Shown: positions 22,946-33,533 of the stretch, one piece after another
Position numbering within the stretch: the stretch's first letter is position 1
Layout of the letters: every line of letters begins with the position of its first letter
From: Neocallimastix lanati (nom. inval.)
Lineage: Eukaryota > Neocallimastigomycota > Neocallimastigomycetes > Neocallimastigales > Neocallimastigaceae
Direction: 5' to 3'
Length of the DNA: 64,000 nt
NCBI GenBank assembly: GCA_016946835.1
Contig: JACVTC010000046.1
Coordinates: forward strand, 1 to 64,000
Translations under genes and position numbers: made by a program
The notes under the pieces: model-generated
Seen by the model: the letters and a program-made list of their open reading frames with translations, nothing else
What the model was told of the DNA's origin: nothing
The model's database searches: none

Positions 22946-23344
22946 ACAACTCTTGGGCTACCGCTAATAATTATATTATCACCAAAACAATATTTTTTCT
23001 GTGGAATACTTCCTTAAAAAATTCTATTCTTGAATCTAGTATCTTTTGGATTATTTCTTTTTATAGGTTATCTACCTTTCTTTTGTATTCCTTCTTTACT
23101 CAAATTCTTGTCCAATTTTTCCTTAGATTCTTCGCTTACTCTTTATTATAAACATAATTTCAAATTAAATTCTATCTACCTTTGGATTCCTCTTTGAAAC
23201 TCTACCTATACCTTTTGGATTTTAATAAAAAAAAAAAAAAAAATTTTTATTAAATGAATATATAACCCTAACCCTATATTTTATAATATATTTAAGTGAA
23301 TGAATATAATATATTTAAGTGAATGAATATATAGTATCTTAGAT

Positions 23345-23550
23345 AAAAACTATAATATAATTAATTGAACAAATGTACTATTTATTAGATAAATTTATAG
23401 TAAAATTAATTGAACAAATATACTATTTATTAGATAAATTCTATAGTAAAATTAATTGAACAAATATACTATTTATTAGATAAATTCTATAGTAAAACTA
23501 ATTGAACAAATATACTATTTATTAGATAAATTCTGAAAGAAAATTAAGTG
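23345..23550 (+). repeat. Tandem repeat of about 46 bp in the element F leader
   Basis: About four to five copies of a unit containing ATTAATTGAACAAATATAC, then TATTTATTAGATAAATTC. It continues into more diverged copies on both sides. A 30-bp A run follows near 23673. Confidence 0.7.
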
Positions 23551-23665
23551 GACATATACATAATTTTAGATAAAATTTAACTATAATCTAAGTGAAAGAA
23601 TATAATATATTTTAGATAAATTAATACTTAAAACTAAATACATATATTAATAATTAGCTAAATAA

Positions 23666-23705
<40 letters not shown>

Positions 23706-23782
23706 TAATAAAATTTACTAATAAGGAGAATCTGTATAGACAATCCTTATTCTCTTTTATTCTTTTTATTTAAATTCCTTAA

Positions 23783-23873
23783 TTTTGTGTTGGCCCTCGC
23801 TGGTAGGCTCAGACGTAAGCCCTACATCTCAGCTCTTTCAGTTAAAATTCACTGAAAGAACAGCAACACAAAA
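23783..23873 (+). ncRNA. Predicted three-way-junction RNA in the element F leader
   Basis: A closing helix TTTTGTGTTG/CAACACAAAA (10 bp) encloses two hairpins: GTAGGCT/AGCCCTAC (one bulged base) and CTTTCAGT/ACTGAAAG (8 bp). No second copy is in the window to test the fold by covariation. Function unknown. Confidence 0.45.
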
Positions 23874-23944
23874 AAAGAAAAAGAATTTTTAATTTTTAAT
23901 AAGTTTTCGTGTCCATATTTTTAAGGTAATACGATAAATATACT

Positions 23945-24180
23945 AGGAGCGGTTAGAGCTCATAAACAGAGTTTCGGCGGATATTAACTAGTTTCAGTAG
24001 GTTAGAAACTATAGTCGTTAATTATTTGAATATAAACGGGCTTCAAAACCCTAGAGTGTAAAGAGAGTGTGGATTAAAAGAGAACCACATCCTACCAACC
24101 AACTTCAACAGTTCGGTGGTCGCTCTATTCGAATAAGCTCTGGCGAATAAGGAACTATAGTCACCGAAGGCTATAGGTTG
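23945..24180 (+). ncRNA. Conserved leader RNA 'alpha' of element F
   Basis: It starts AGGAGCGGTTAGAGCTCATA and ends with CTGGCGAATAAGGA and a hairpin (24155-24176). Both ends are shared with element H (62198-62427, - strand), while the middle has diverged. The terminal hairpin is CTATAG/CTATAG here and CTTACG/CGTAAG in H, around the identical loop TCACCGAAGG: three of six pairs differ on both sides and still pair. In F, ACCAACC/GGTTGGT and GTCGC/GCGAC could add interleaved long-range pairs. I do not recognise this as a known ribozyme or RNA family. Confidence 0.65.
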
Positions 24181-24379
24181 GTCGTGAAGGTAAAGCGACA
24201 TTAAAATATATAGTTTTTAATTTTATTTTGAGGTCTAGTATATACCTCTAGTTAGTAGCTTTTGCCGGTTTTTTTTTAGTTGTAAGGCATTAAAAGCGAA
24301 ATTTAAATTGTATTTACCTTAAATAAAAGTTCTTCAATAATTAAATTATCAAATAAATCTATTTTGAAAAAGCAAGAAA

Positions 24380-26122
24380 ATGGAAGAAGATACCTTTTTA
24401 AATGCCAGTGCTACCAATAAAGATGGATTCGCTGGAGATCGTCGTTACTTTAAAGGATTTTTAGCAAAAATGAATCTAATATTCATGCTTGATCCCGAAC
24501 GATTTAATAATGATCCAATAAAGGTTGCGTATATCATTTCTAGACTCTACGGCTCTGCAATGAACTGGGCTGCTACTTTAATTGAAAATAACGATCCATG
24601 TTTAAATAACTATCAACAATTCACCTCAAGATTTAAGGCTACTTTTGGGAGCTACGATTCAACTTTCATTGCTAACCAGAAATTGAAGACAATTAAACAA
24701 AGACGCATCGGTGAAATAACAAACTATATTCTCGAATTCAATAGATATTCTGACGAATCTTCGTGGAATGAAGAAGCTAAAATGGATGCTTTCCTCAATG
24801 GACTTAATGACCAAATTGCTACCAAAATATATAAAATGTTTCCAGGACCAAGATCTCTTTTCGCATTACAAACTATTGCCTCTAGACTAGATAGTCGTAT
24901 TGCTGCTCATAGACAATTTTCTAATCCACAAAACAGATCAAATAATAATAATAATAATAATGATAACAGAAATAATAACAGAAACAATAATAATAGAAGA
25001 CAAAATAAAGGAAAAAAGCCTTTCAAATTCAATACCCGAGGTCCTTTGTCTAATGAAGAAAAGGAAAGAAGAAGAAAAGAACATCTTTGTGCCTATTGTG
25101 GATCAGCTAACCATTCCCTTGACCATTGCCCACTAGTAAACAGAAATAAAGCCTCTTCAAGCAGTTCTCATATCACTAATCTTGAACCTAAAACTATTCC
25201 AAGAATAAGAATTTCTGATCAACCCGATGTAAAGCTACCAATTTTTGAATTCTCTCTTAATGTTTCCAATATTTCTACAAAAACTAAAATTCTTCTGGAC
25301 TGCGGCTCTCAACTTAATTTAATGGATGTATACTTCGCAAAAGAAAACAATATTCCTTACTCTAGTGAATGTAATCTCCCTAACGTATCTGGAATCGGCG
25401 GTATTCAGTCAATCATAGGTAAAACTGCACCAATATCCTTAAAATATAAAAACCACATATGTAAAACAAGTTTCTATGTTGTTGACCTTCCTTCGTATTG
25501 TGCTATTTTAGACATTGACTGGCTAGAAACTCATAATCCCACTATAGACTTTGCCTCAAAAGAACTCTCTTTCAAATCCAACTATTGTATTTCTAATTGC
25601 CTTGTACTTCCCAGCGCCTTCACTACTTATGTTCCTTTAAATACTATTAAAAAGAATTATAAAGAAGAAGAAAATAAAGAAAGTAATAAAATAAATAAAT
25701 CATTACCAAAGAAATTACTTCCATTTAAGGATATTTTTAGTGAAATATATGAGAATGCACTTTCTCGAAGACCTGATTATGCATCAAATGAAGAAGAACT
25801 GTCCTCTGACATTCCTTTCAACGTCTTAAAACCTGAAAATTTTTGCGCTACCACTTCCATTGCCTCTTTAAATGATCAAATACTCCATGAATATAAGAAT
25901 GATAAATATTATAATGAAATCTGCAAAAAACTCAACTCTAAAGAAGACTTCCCAGAATCTATTAAATTTTCTTTAAGCAACAACTTCTTACTCTTTGATG
26001 GTAAAATTTATGTTCCCCTTAACTGTCGTTCTTCCGTATTAAATATCTGTCATGACTCCCCATCTGCTGGTCATTTTGGTTTCAAGAAAACTTTCTCCTT
26101 AATCAATCGTGACTTTTGTTAA
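24380..26122 (+). pseudogene. Element F gag, protease and partial integrase, broken
   Basis: A frame of 580 residues. Gag occupies 1-230, related to the gag of elements C and D, followed by an Asn-rich stretch (187-205) and a CCHC knuckle (CAYCGSANHSLDHC) near 237. The retropepsin active site reads LLDCGSQLNLMD near 308, with Cys where Thr or Ser is usual. RT and most of RNase H are absent; an RNase H-end segment (SRRPDY) and an integrase zinc-module segment (HDSPSAGHFG) remain. Treated as a fossil with about two large losses. Confidence 0.8.
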
Positions 26123-26215
26123 TTAGTTAATAGCCAATAGGATTTAATTTATAGTAAATTAGAAATTAGAAATATAAAAGAAAAATTATTATAATTCTTT
26201 AAAGAAAAGGGAGGT

Positions 26216-26743
26216 TTTTTTATTTGGAAAAAAATAGAGATAAAATTGATTAAAATAAATATATTTGGGGAATATATTTATTTATCAAAAATTTTAATAG
26301 TAATAAGTTAGTTAGAAATAAATAATTAATAAGATCTTTAATAACATTTTATTATAAAATTTGTATTACGACATAAATAATTTAAATAAATAAATAAAAC
26401 GACAAAACTATAATTTTTTTTATATTTTGTTTTAATATTAACGTGTATTGTAATTATATTTTTTTATATTAGAATATATTTTTATTTAATACAATCTTGC
26501 TAACCACAAAAACATTGATACTTATAAAAATAACGTATCATCGTTACAAGCATTTTAATCTTTGTAATTGCCAAAAAAAAAAAAAAATATGTATTATTTG
26601 TTAATAAACTTTAAATATTAAAATAAAATGAAATAACTTAATTAATTATTAAAAAAATTGTTTATTAATTAATATAAATTTATTAATTAATTATAGAATA
26701 TATGATTTGTCCATATATAATATAAATTTATTATTTATAGAGT
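26216..26743. other. A+T-rich interval, no gene
   Basis: It contains an A run at about 26574-26587 and many inverted A/T words. It ends in the AGAGT target duplication (26739-26743) of element D. Confidence 0.5.
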
Positions 26744-27517
26744 TATAAAGTTTTGATTTAAAAAAATAGATTATAAGTCAAAAATTATAATAACACTAAA
26801 TAACACAAAAATGTTTTATAAACAAATAAGTTTTATTATATTTAGATTTTAAAATAATCTTTATTAATTATTAGTGTTATTAACAATAAATCGTTAATAA
26901 CAATTACATCGATTAAAATACATGAAATTTGGTTAACTATTTATATTTTTATCTTATTACATTTAGAATATATAATTCCTATTGAATTATATTATCTAAC
27001 TATTTATTTAAAAACAATACTAACCTAAACTAATAATAAATAATTAGCTATTACTAAATAAAGAGAATTATAATTAATAACTAAAATAAATATAAACAAT
27101 TTCAATCGAGCTCATTTATTATTTATTTATTATTTAAATATTATTAATAAATTCTTATTATATTTTCTATTTAAAATTAATATAAAAGTTGTCATAATTA
27201 TTTAATATGATTTTAGCATAAAATGCCGCAAGTTTCAACATGACTAATTGCATAGTTTCATGTTGTTAATTTATCTTGTAAAAAACCTTAACTCTTATTA
27301 TTTAAATTAAATTACATAAAAAGAAATGATTTTCAATTACTAGTTTCACAAGAGAAATTTTTAATTTATTAATATGATTGGGAAGAAGTCGAAGTTTTGT
27401 TTAAAATTATTTGCAATAATTTTATACATGTGATTTTTAATAGATTTATTTCAATTTTACTTAAATTTATGATTAAATTTAATTAAAATTTATAAAGATA
27501 TTAATAATATCTTTAAA
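26744..27517 (-). repeat. 3' LTR of element D
   Basis: 774 bp; on the + strand TATAAAG...AATATCTTTA. Next to it lies the polypurine tract, seen as GCCCCTTAAGTCGAGC on the + strand. Confidence 0.92.
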
Positions 27518-27553
27518 TCTCGCCCCTTAAGTCGAGCTCCTGCGAGATTAACT

Positions 27554-30500
27554 TTAAGAAGGAAGATCAATTACAAAAGGTTGATATTTATGTCTAACAT
27601 AGTACTCGTTTGCATCATCAGGTGGTTGACAGAATTCGTTGTTAACATTCGAAGATTTGTTCTTCTTTTCTTTTCTGTAATATTCTTGTATTAATTGTCT
27701 ATCAAGAATTTGATCTTCATCAATCCAAGTATTTTCACTAAAATCGCATCCTTTCCATTTAATCAAGTAACGATTCTTATTGTTAAAGGTTTTCATTTTA
27801 ATTATTCTTTCAGGAGTTCTATCAATTGTATCCGTATTAAGATTAATATTTCTTCTACGAGTATTTCTTCTGTTTGAAAATTCATTTTCATGATAAGGTT
27901 CGAGAAGTGAAACATGAAATACAGGGTGACAACGCATATTATTAGGAAGTTTAAGTTCGTACGCTAAGTCACTAACTTTTCTTATTATTTCAAAAGGTCC
28001 TATTAGTTGATCAGATAATTTTCTATTTTTCTTTGTTGTATTACCCTTTAAAAGATAAACTTTATTTCCTACTTTAAAATCTGGAGAATCCATTCTTTTC
28101 AGATCTGCATATTTCTTATAAGTCTTTTTTGCTTGCTCTAAGTTTTCTTTTAAAAATTTAATGTTTTCATTAATATTTAATATTCTTTTCTCAGCTCTAT
28201 GCGGATTCTCATTTGAAGGAATTTCAGGATTAAATTTCGGATTAAAACCATAATTTGCAAAAAATGGTGATTGATTTATTGACTGTTGTAAAGTATTATT
28301 ATAGGAAAATTCTGCAAAAGGTAATAAATCAAGCCAGTTATTTTGCTTTTCATTGATGAAACAACGAAGATATTGTTCCAATATCGAGTTCACCCTCTCC
28401 GTTTGACCATCGGTCTGCGGGTGATAAGCAGTAGAAAAAGAATGCTTAATATTTAAAAGAGAGCAAAGACGATTCCAAAAATCAGAGGTAAACTGAGAAC
28501 CACGATCAGAAATAATAGAATCGGGGAAACCATGAAGTTTAAAAATATTAGCAATGAAAGAATCAGCAGCAATAGAAGCAGTAGGAAGACATCTAAAAGG
28601 TATAAAATGAGCCATTTTAGTTAAGCGATCCACAACAACCATTATAGTGGTCATATCTTTGGATTTCGGAAGTTCAACAATAAAATCCATAGAGATAGCA
28701 GACCAGGCTCTATTTGGTGTAGAAAGTGGAGAAAGTAAACCATATGGCTTATGTCTTGGGATTTTGGATTTTGAACAAATTTCACAAGATTTAATAAACA
28801 TTTTAACATCTTTTTGTAATTTAGGCCACCAGAAATTACGAGAAATAAGTTCAATAGTTTTATTAATTCCAAAATGACCAGCAGAAATAGAGTCATGATG
28901 GAGTTCTAAAACTCTTATTCTAATTTTATTGGGAACATAAATTAAATTTTCAAAAAGTAAATAACCATTTTTGTCAAGAGAAAATTTATCGATTTTACTA
29001 AAAGGGGGATCTTTTGATTTATCATTTTTAAGAAATTCAGTTATTTTGCAATAGAATTCATCATTAGCTAGAGAATCATGAATAGAGGAGATTAAAGAAT
29101 CATTCTTAAAACTACATGAATTAATAACGCATGAAATAGGACGAACACTAGCAAATAAATGATCACTACGTCTTGATAAAATATCTGGTTTACCTGACTT
29201 TTTACCAGCTCTGTAAATTAGTTTAAAATCAAATCTAGATAAGAATTCATACCAACGAATTTGGCGTTGGGAAAGAAGTTCAGGTTTTCGAGGGAAAGTT
29301 AAATTCTTATGATCAGTATAAATAATAAACTGATGGCGAGCTCCTTCTAAGTAATGTCTCCATCCTTCCAATGCAACTTTAATAGCAAGAAGTTCTTTGT
29401 CATAGATAGGGTAATTTCTTTGGGATTTAGTTAAGCTAGTAGAAATAAAAGCAATTGGATGCAAATGCCCATCAAATTCCTGAGAAAGAATTGCACCAAC
29501 AGCAAAATTACTAGCATCAGTTTCAACAATGAATTGTTTGTTGCTATCAGGATGTTTCAAAATAGGAGCAGTAGTAAATAATTCTTTTAAAGTATCAAAC
29601 GCTTTTTGTTGTTCAGAACTCCAATTAAAAGGAACATTTTTTCTAGTTAATTTGTGGAGAGGATTTGCAATTTTCGCAAAGTCTTTAATAAAAATTCTGT
29701 AATAATTACAAAGTCCAATAAACGATTGAATTTCTTTAACGTTTGTTGGAACAGGCCAATCTAAAATTGCTTTAACTTTTTCTTTATCCATTTTAATTCC
29801 ATCTCTTGATAAAACATAACCAAGAAAGGTAGTTTCAGTTACATCAAATTCACACTTTTCTAATTTAACAACTAAATGATTCTCTAACAATTTTCTTAAA
29901 ACTTTCTTAACATGTACATGATGTTCTTCCAAAGTATTAGAATAAATTAAAATGTCATCAATGTAAGAGATTACAAAATCATCTAAGTAATCACTGAGAA
30001 CATCATTTATAAAATGTTGGAATGTAGCAGGGGCATTCTTAAGCCCAAAAGGCATAACGAGATATTCAAAGTGCCCATATCTTGTGCGAAAGGCAGTTTT
30101 GTACTCGTCACCTTCTTTAATTCTTACTAAGTTATAGGCAGATTTTAAATCTAACTTAGTAAAATATTTAGCACCTTTAACTCTATCCAACAATTCACTA
30201 ATTAAAGGAAGAGGGTAAGAGTTACGGATGGTCATTTCATTTAATTTTCTATAATCAATAACTAATCTATATGTACCATCCTTTTTTCTAACAAATAAAA
30301 TAGGTGCTCCAGCGGGAGAAGAAGATTTTCTAATAAAACCCTTTTTTAAATTTTCTTCTAAATATTTCTTTAATTCTTCTCTCTCCGTCTCAGTTAAAGG
30401 ATACAACGGTCCATAAAATAAACTACAATTATCTTTTAATTTAATCTCACAATCATAATTACGATGCGGAGGTAACACATTACAATTATTTTCATTAAAC

Positions 30501-32374
30501 ACTTCTTTAAACATCAAATAGATTTCAGGTACTTCGACCTTTTCATCATCTTTATTTAAATTATTATTTTCATTATTACATTTTTCAATTACATTTAATT
30601 TCTTACATTTACTTGATTCACAAATTTTCTTTAAGATCTTTAAACTATTTTTACTAATTTTACTATCACAATTCATAACAATAATATCATCACTATCGCT
30701 AAAGTTATCACTATCACTAATGCTATCACTAAAATTATCTAACATAAAAGTATCATTAATATCACTATCACTATCATAATTATTAAATTCAGAGCAAGTT
30801 CTAATACGAGTTCGGCGGCCACGAATAGAAATTTCTTCTTCTGAGTCAGAGTCGGAATCCGAGTCAAAGAGAGGTTTTCTTTTTCTTGATTCTTCAATAA
30901 TAACTTTGTTTTCTTCTAGGTTGGTAGCAGGTTCTTTTCCTTTGTTCCTTTTCTTGTTCTTGTTTTTCCTTTTTCTTTTACCATTGTTACAATGTCTTGC
31001 ACAGAAACCGGATCCGAAAGAAATCTTCTTTGCGTCATGGTAATTGTAGGGGGAGTGCTTATTGATCCATGGTAAACCCAAGATAATATCAACATCAGGA
31101 ATCCTGAGAACATAGAGTTGAATCGTTTCCAAGTGGTTCCTTAAACGAAGAACGCATTTCTCAGTTTCCTTTTTTACTGATGAAACACCATATCCAAGAC
31201 CAGTAACACGGAAAGGTTCTTCGATTTCTTTTGTTTTAATTCCAAAGACTTTAGCGAATTCAGGATGGATAAAATTAAGATCAGAACCAGAATCGATCAG
31301 AACTCTTGCTTTTACTTCTTCTGTATCGTTTGTTTTAATATAGAAATCAATGATATTACTTTTCTTTGTCAAAAGTGAGTTTTGTTCTTCCACGATTTTT
31401 CTAACTTTGACAATATCTTCTTGGCTGTTGATTCTTCTAATTCTTCTTAAACTACTTGAGGGTGTGGTAGCGGTGTTTTCTTGTTTACTGATAATCTTGA
31501 CTCCGGCAGGTTTCTTCTTATTTGGACAGTTAAAATAGCGATGACCTGGTTTTTTACAATAATAGCACAATCCTTTCCTTCTTTCTTCATCTCTTGAATT
31601 CGAGTTTTCTTGATATAATTTCTGGTGAGAAGGGAAGTAACTTGTATTCGTTTGTCCTCTCTTAATTCTGTATAAATCTATTTCCATTGGGTCACTAGTA
31701 GACGCATGATTATTATTATTTATTTCCTTACGATGGTAATAATTATGATAGAAAAATTCATTTATTTCATGTCTCTTAGTTAAGCTTTCGATACTAAGGA
31801 CATCAGTGAAAAGTCTTCTTAAGTTGTTGGGATTTGGATTTACCACTGCAAGGTGCTCCCTCATCTTGTAGTGAAGTCCTTTTACAAACATATAAATCTT
31901 AGCAGAATCGTTAAAATCTGAATGTCTGCTGATTTTATTAAATTCATTTATATACTCACTAACATGACCAAATTTATGTTGTCGGATGCTGCATAATTTA
32001 CCGTTTGCGACAACTGTGCTCATGTCCTGCTCTCCAAATTGATTTCTTAATTCTTGAATAAAATCTTCATAAACATTGAGCAGGGGATCATTATTTCTTC
32101 GCAAGTTTGAGGCCCATATCAAGGGATCACCGACAAGATAAGAAATTATAAATCTGACCTTTGTATGGTCGTTATTGAAACCTTGTGGATTGGCTTCCAT
32201 AGCTATTTCAGCTCTTGTAAGGAAGCCATCAAAGTCCTTCTTGATTCCAGAAAATAGCGGTGGTTCGTTAACAATCTTTTGATTGTTACGGGGCAGAACT
32301 TGATGATTCTCTTGATTCATTTCTTGCAGGTTAAGGTCTTCGAATCTTCTTATTAGGTTGTTAAATCCCTCCAA
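27554..32374 (-). CDS. Element D gag-pol polyprotein with C-terminal chromodomain
   Basis: One open frame of 1606 residues. Gag spans 35-210, and a CCHC knuckle (CYYCKKPGHRYFNC) begins at 270. Retropepsin VLIDSGSDLNFI is near 358. A long basic then acidic linker (about 470-600, Ser/Asp repeats) precedes RT (LPPHRNYDCEI; YIDDILIYS). RNase H shows VETDASNFAVGAILS and YTDHKNL. Integrase has an HHCC module (HHDSISAGHFG ... CEICSK) and DDE core (SMDFI, ISDRGSQFTS, TERVNSILEQ). A chromodomain (RYLIKWKGCDFSENTWIDED) near residue 1530 could direct integration to modified chromatin. Closest to element C. Confidence 0.95.
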   Translation of the reverse strand: MEGFNNLIRRFEDLNLQEMNQENHQVLPRNNQKIVNEPPLFSGIKKDFDGFLTRAEIAMEANPQGFNNDHTKVRFIISYLVGDPLIWASNLRRNNDPLLNVYEDFIQELRNQFGEQDMSTVVANGKLCSIRQHKFGHVSEYINEFNKISRHSDFNDSAKIYMFVKGLHYKMREHLAVVNPNPNNLRRLFTDVLSIESLTKRHEINEFFYHNYYHRKEINNNNHASTSDPMEIDLYRIKRGQTNTSYFPSHQKLYQENSNSRDEERRKGLCYYCKKPGHRYFNCPNKKKPAGVKIISKQENTATTPSSSLRRIRRINSQEDIVKVRKIVEEQNSLLTKKSNIIDFYIKTNDTEEVKARVLIDSGSDLNFIHPEFAKVFGIKTKEIEEPFRVTGLGYGVSSVKKETEKCVLRLRNHLETIQLYVLRIPDVDIILGLPWINKHSPYNYHDAKKISFGSGFCARHCNNGKRKRKNKNKKRNKGKEPATNLEENKVIIEESRKRKPLFDSDSDSDSEEEISIRGRRTRIRTCSEFNNYDSDSDINDTFMLDNFSDSISDSDNFSDSDDIIVMNCDSKISKNSLKILKKICESSKCKKLNVIEKCNNENNNLNKDDEKVEVPEIYLMFKEVFNENNCNVLPPHRNYDCEIKLKDNCSLFYGPLYPLTETEREELKKYLEENLKKGFIRKSSSPAGAPILFVRKKDGTYRLVIDYRKLNEMTIRNSYPLPLISELLDRVKGAKYFTKLDLKSAYNLVRIKEGDEYKTAFRTRYGHFEYLVMPFGLKNAPATFQHFINDVLSDYLDDFVISYIDDILIYSNTLEEHHVHVKKVLRKLLENHLVVKLEKCEFDVTETTFLGYVLSRDGIKMDKEKVKAILDWPVPTNVKEIQSFIGLCNYYRIFIKDFAKIANPLHKLTRKNVPFNWSSEQQKAFDTLKELFTTAPILKHPDSNKQFIVETDASNFAVGAILSQEFDGHLHPIAFISTSLTKSQRNYPIYDKELLAIKVALEGWRHYLEGARHQFIIYTDHKNLTFPRKPELLSQRQIRWYEFLSRFDFKLIYRAGKKSGKPDILSRRSDHLFASVRPISCVINSCSFKNDSLISSIHDSLANDEFYCKITEFLKNDKSKDPPFSKIDKFSLDKNGYLLFENLIYVPNKIRIRVLELHHDSISAGHFGINKTIELISRNFWWPKLQKDVKMFIKSCEICSKSKIPRHKPYGLLSPLSTPNRAWSAISMDFIVELPKSKDMTTIMVVVDRLTKMAHFIPFRCLPTASIAADSFIANIFKLHGFPDSIISDRGSQFTSDFWNRLCSLLNIKHSFSTAYHPQTDGQTERVNSILEQYLRCFINEKQNNWLDLLPFAEFSYNNTLQQSINQSPFFANYGFNPKFNPEIPSNENPHRAEKRILNINENIKFLKENLEQAKKTYKKYADLKRMDSPDFKVGNKVYLLKGNTTKKNRKLSDQLIGPFEIIRKVSDLAYELKLPNNMRCHPVFHVSLLEPYHENEFSNRRNTRRRNINLNTDTIDRTPERIIKMKTFNNKNRYLIKWKGCDFSENTWIDEDQILDRQLIQEYYRKEKKNKSSNVNNEFCQPPDDANEYYVRHKYQPFVIDLPS

Positions 32375-32585
32375 TTTGATTATTTTAAATTGACTTAAAT
32401 TTTTGCAATTTCTTTAACAAAAATATCAAACAAATAAATATTTCAAACTATAACGTTTTTTTCATCTAGTCGATCTAGCTCTATCCTTTGAAGCGGTGCT
32501 GTCGAGTAAACGAAACGTTATAAATTAAAATATTAAAGGTTTATGGTTTTTCGAATCTTGTTCTAAGACGTGTAATTGTAATTTC

Positions 32586-32649
32586 GGTAGCAATATTATA
32601 GAGCTGGTGGCAATATTCTGAAACTGGTAGCAATAATTTAAAACTGGTA
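32586..32649 (-). repeat. 20-bp tandem repeat in the element D leader
   Basis: Three copies of a 20-bp unit, GGTAGCAATATTATAGAGCT and variants, plus a partial fourth, between the primer site and gag start. Confidence 0.75.
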
Positions 32650-32743
32650 AAAAAAATATTTTGAATCAAGCCACACACAAGCCACTGTTAACGTATCACG
32701 TGTTATAATCTTGACTTATAACGTATTTTATTGAGAGAAAAAG

Positions 32744-32754
32744 GTAATTGTTAT
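32744..32754 (-). promoter_or_regulatory. Element D self-priming primer-binding site
   Basis: On the - strand ATAACAATTAC directly abuts the 5' LTR. It is the exact complement of the predicted RNA 5' end GTAATTGTTAT (32908-32918); pairing can extend two bases into the LTR. Confidence 0.75.
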
Positions 32755-33528
32755 TATAAAGTTTTGATTTAAAAAAATAGATTATAAGTCAAAAATTATA
32801 ATAACACTAAATAACACAAAAATGTTTTATAAACAAATAAGTTTTATTATATTTAGATTTTAAAATAATCTTTATTAATTATTAGTGTTATTAACAATAA
32901 ATCGTTAATAACAATTACATCGATTAAAATACATGAAATTTGGTTAACTATTTATATTTTTATCTTATTACATTTAGAATATATAATTCCTATTGAATTA
33001 TATTATCTAACTATTTATTTAAAAACAATACTAACCTAAACTAATAATAAATAATTAGCTATTACTAAATAAAGAGAATTATAATTAATAACTAAAATAA
33101 ATATAAACAATTTCAATCGAGCTCATTTATTATTTATTTATTATTTAAATATTATTAATAAATTCTTATTATATTTTCTATTTAAAATTAATATAAAAGT
33201 TGTCATAATTATTTAATATGATTTTAGCATAAAATGCCGCAAGTTTCAACATGACTAATTGCATAGTTTCATGTTGTTAATTTATCTTGTAAAAAACCTT
33301 AACTCTTATTATTTAAATTAAATTACATAAAAAGAAATGATTTTCAATTACTAGTTTCACAAGAGAAATTTTTAATTTATTAATATGATTGGGAAGAAGT
33401 CGAAGTTTTGTTTAAAATTATTTGCAATAATTTTATACATGTGATTTTTAATAGATTTATTTCAATTTTACTTAAATTTATGATTAAATTTAATTAAAAT
33501 TTATAAAGATATTAATAATATCTTTACA
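32755..33528 (-). repeat. 5' LTR of element D
   Basis: 774 bp, matching 26744-27517. On the - strand it starts TGTAAAGATATT. Confidence 0.92.
32908..32956 (-). promoter_or_regulatory. Element D promoter and predicted RNA start
   Basis: On the - strand TATAAATA (+ strand 32949-32956) precedes GTAATTGTTAT (32908-32918) by about 38 nt. The start motif CGATGTAATTGTTAT is also conserved in the diverged solo LTR at 10701-11404. Confidence 0.65.
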
Positions 33529-33533
33529 AGAGT

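Larger units (their letters stand above)
22205..26215 (+). mobile_element. Element F: Ty3/gypsy remnant with long structured leader, broken
   Basis: It has a 5' LTR (about 22205-22817), a self-complementary primer site, a 1.5-kb leader rich in tandem repeats and RNA structure, and a gag/protease/partial integrase frame. A purine-rich AAAGAAAAGGGAGG at about 26197-26212 may be its polypurine tract, but no 3' LTR is recognisable. It is broken: about two large losses. Age is hard to judge without paired LTRs; the frame is still open, so it is probably not ancient. Confidence 0.7.
26744..33528 (-). mobile_element. Element D: Ty3/gypsy chromovirus, looks whole
   Basis: Two 774-bp LTRs appear identical by eye apart from one terminal base. 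A single open gag-pol frame lies between them, with a self-complementary primer site and a polypurine tract (AAGGGGCGAGAT). A 5-bp target duplication AGAGT lies at 26739-26743 and 33529-33533. No breaks were noticed. It is the youngest-looking complete copy in the window, so the family was probably active recently. Confidence 0.93.

Noticed and set aside
22831-23151. Coding frame of 106 residues
   Set aside because: It arises from the TCTACTCTTTTGGAA tandem repeat and has a low-complexity sequence with no homology I recognise.
23266-23280. Telomere repeat
   Set aside because: Only about two AACCCT-like units occur within an A/T tandem region; there is no array.
23945-24180. Hammerhead, HDV-like or twister ribozyme in the alpha block
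   Set aside because: The required core motifs (CUGANGA with GAAA, the HDV nested pseudoknot with its fixed bases, or the twister core) could not be placed.
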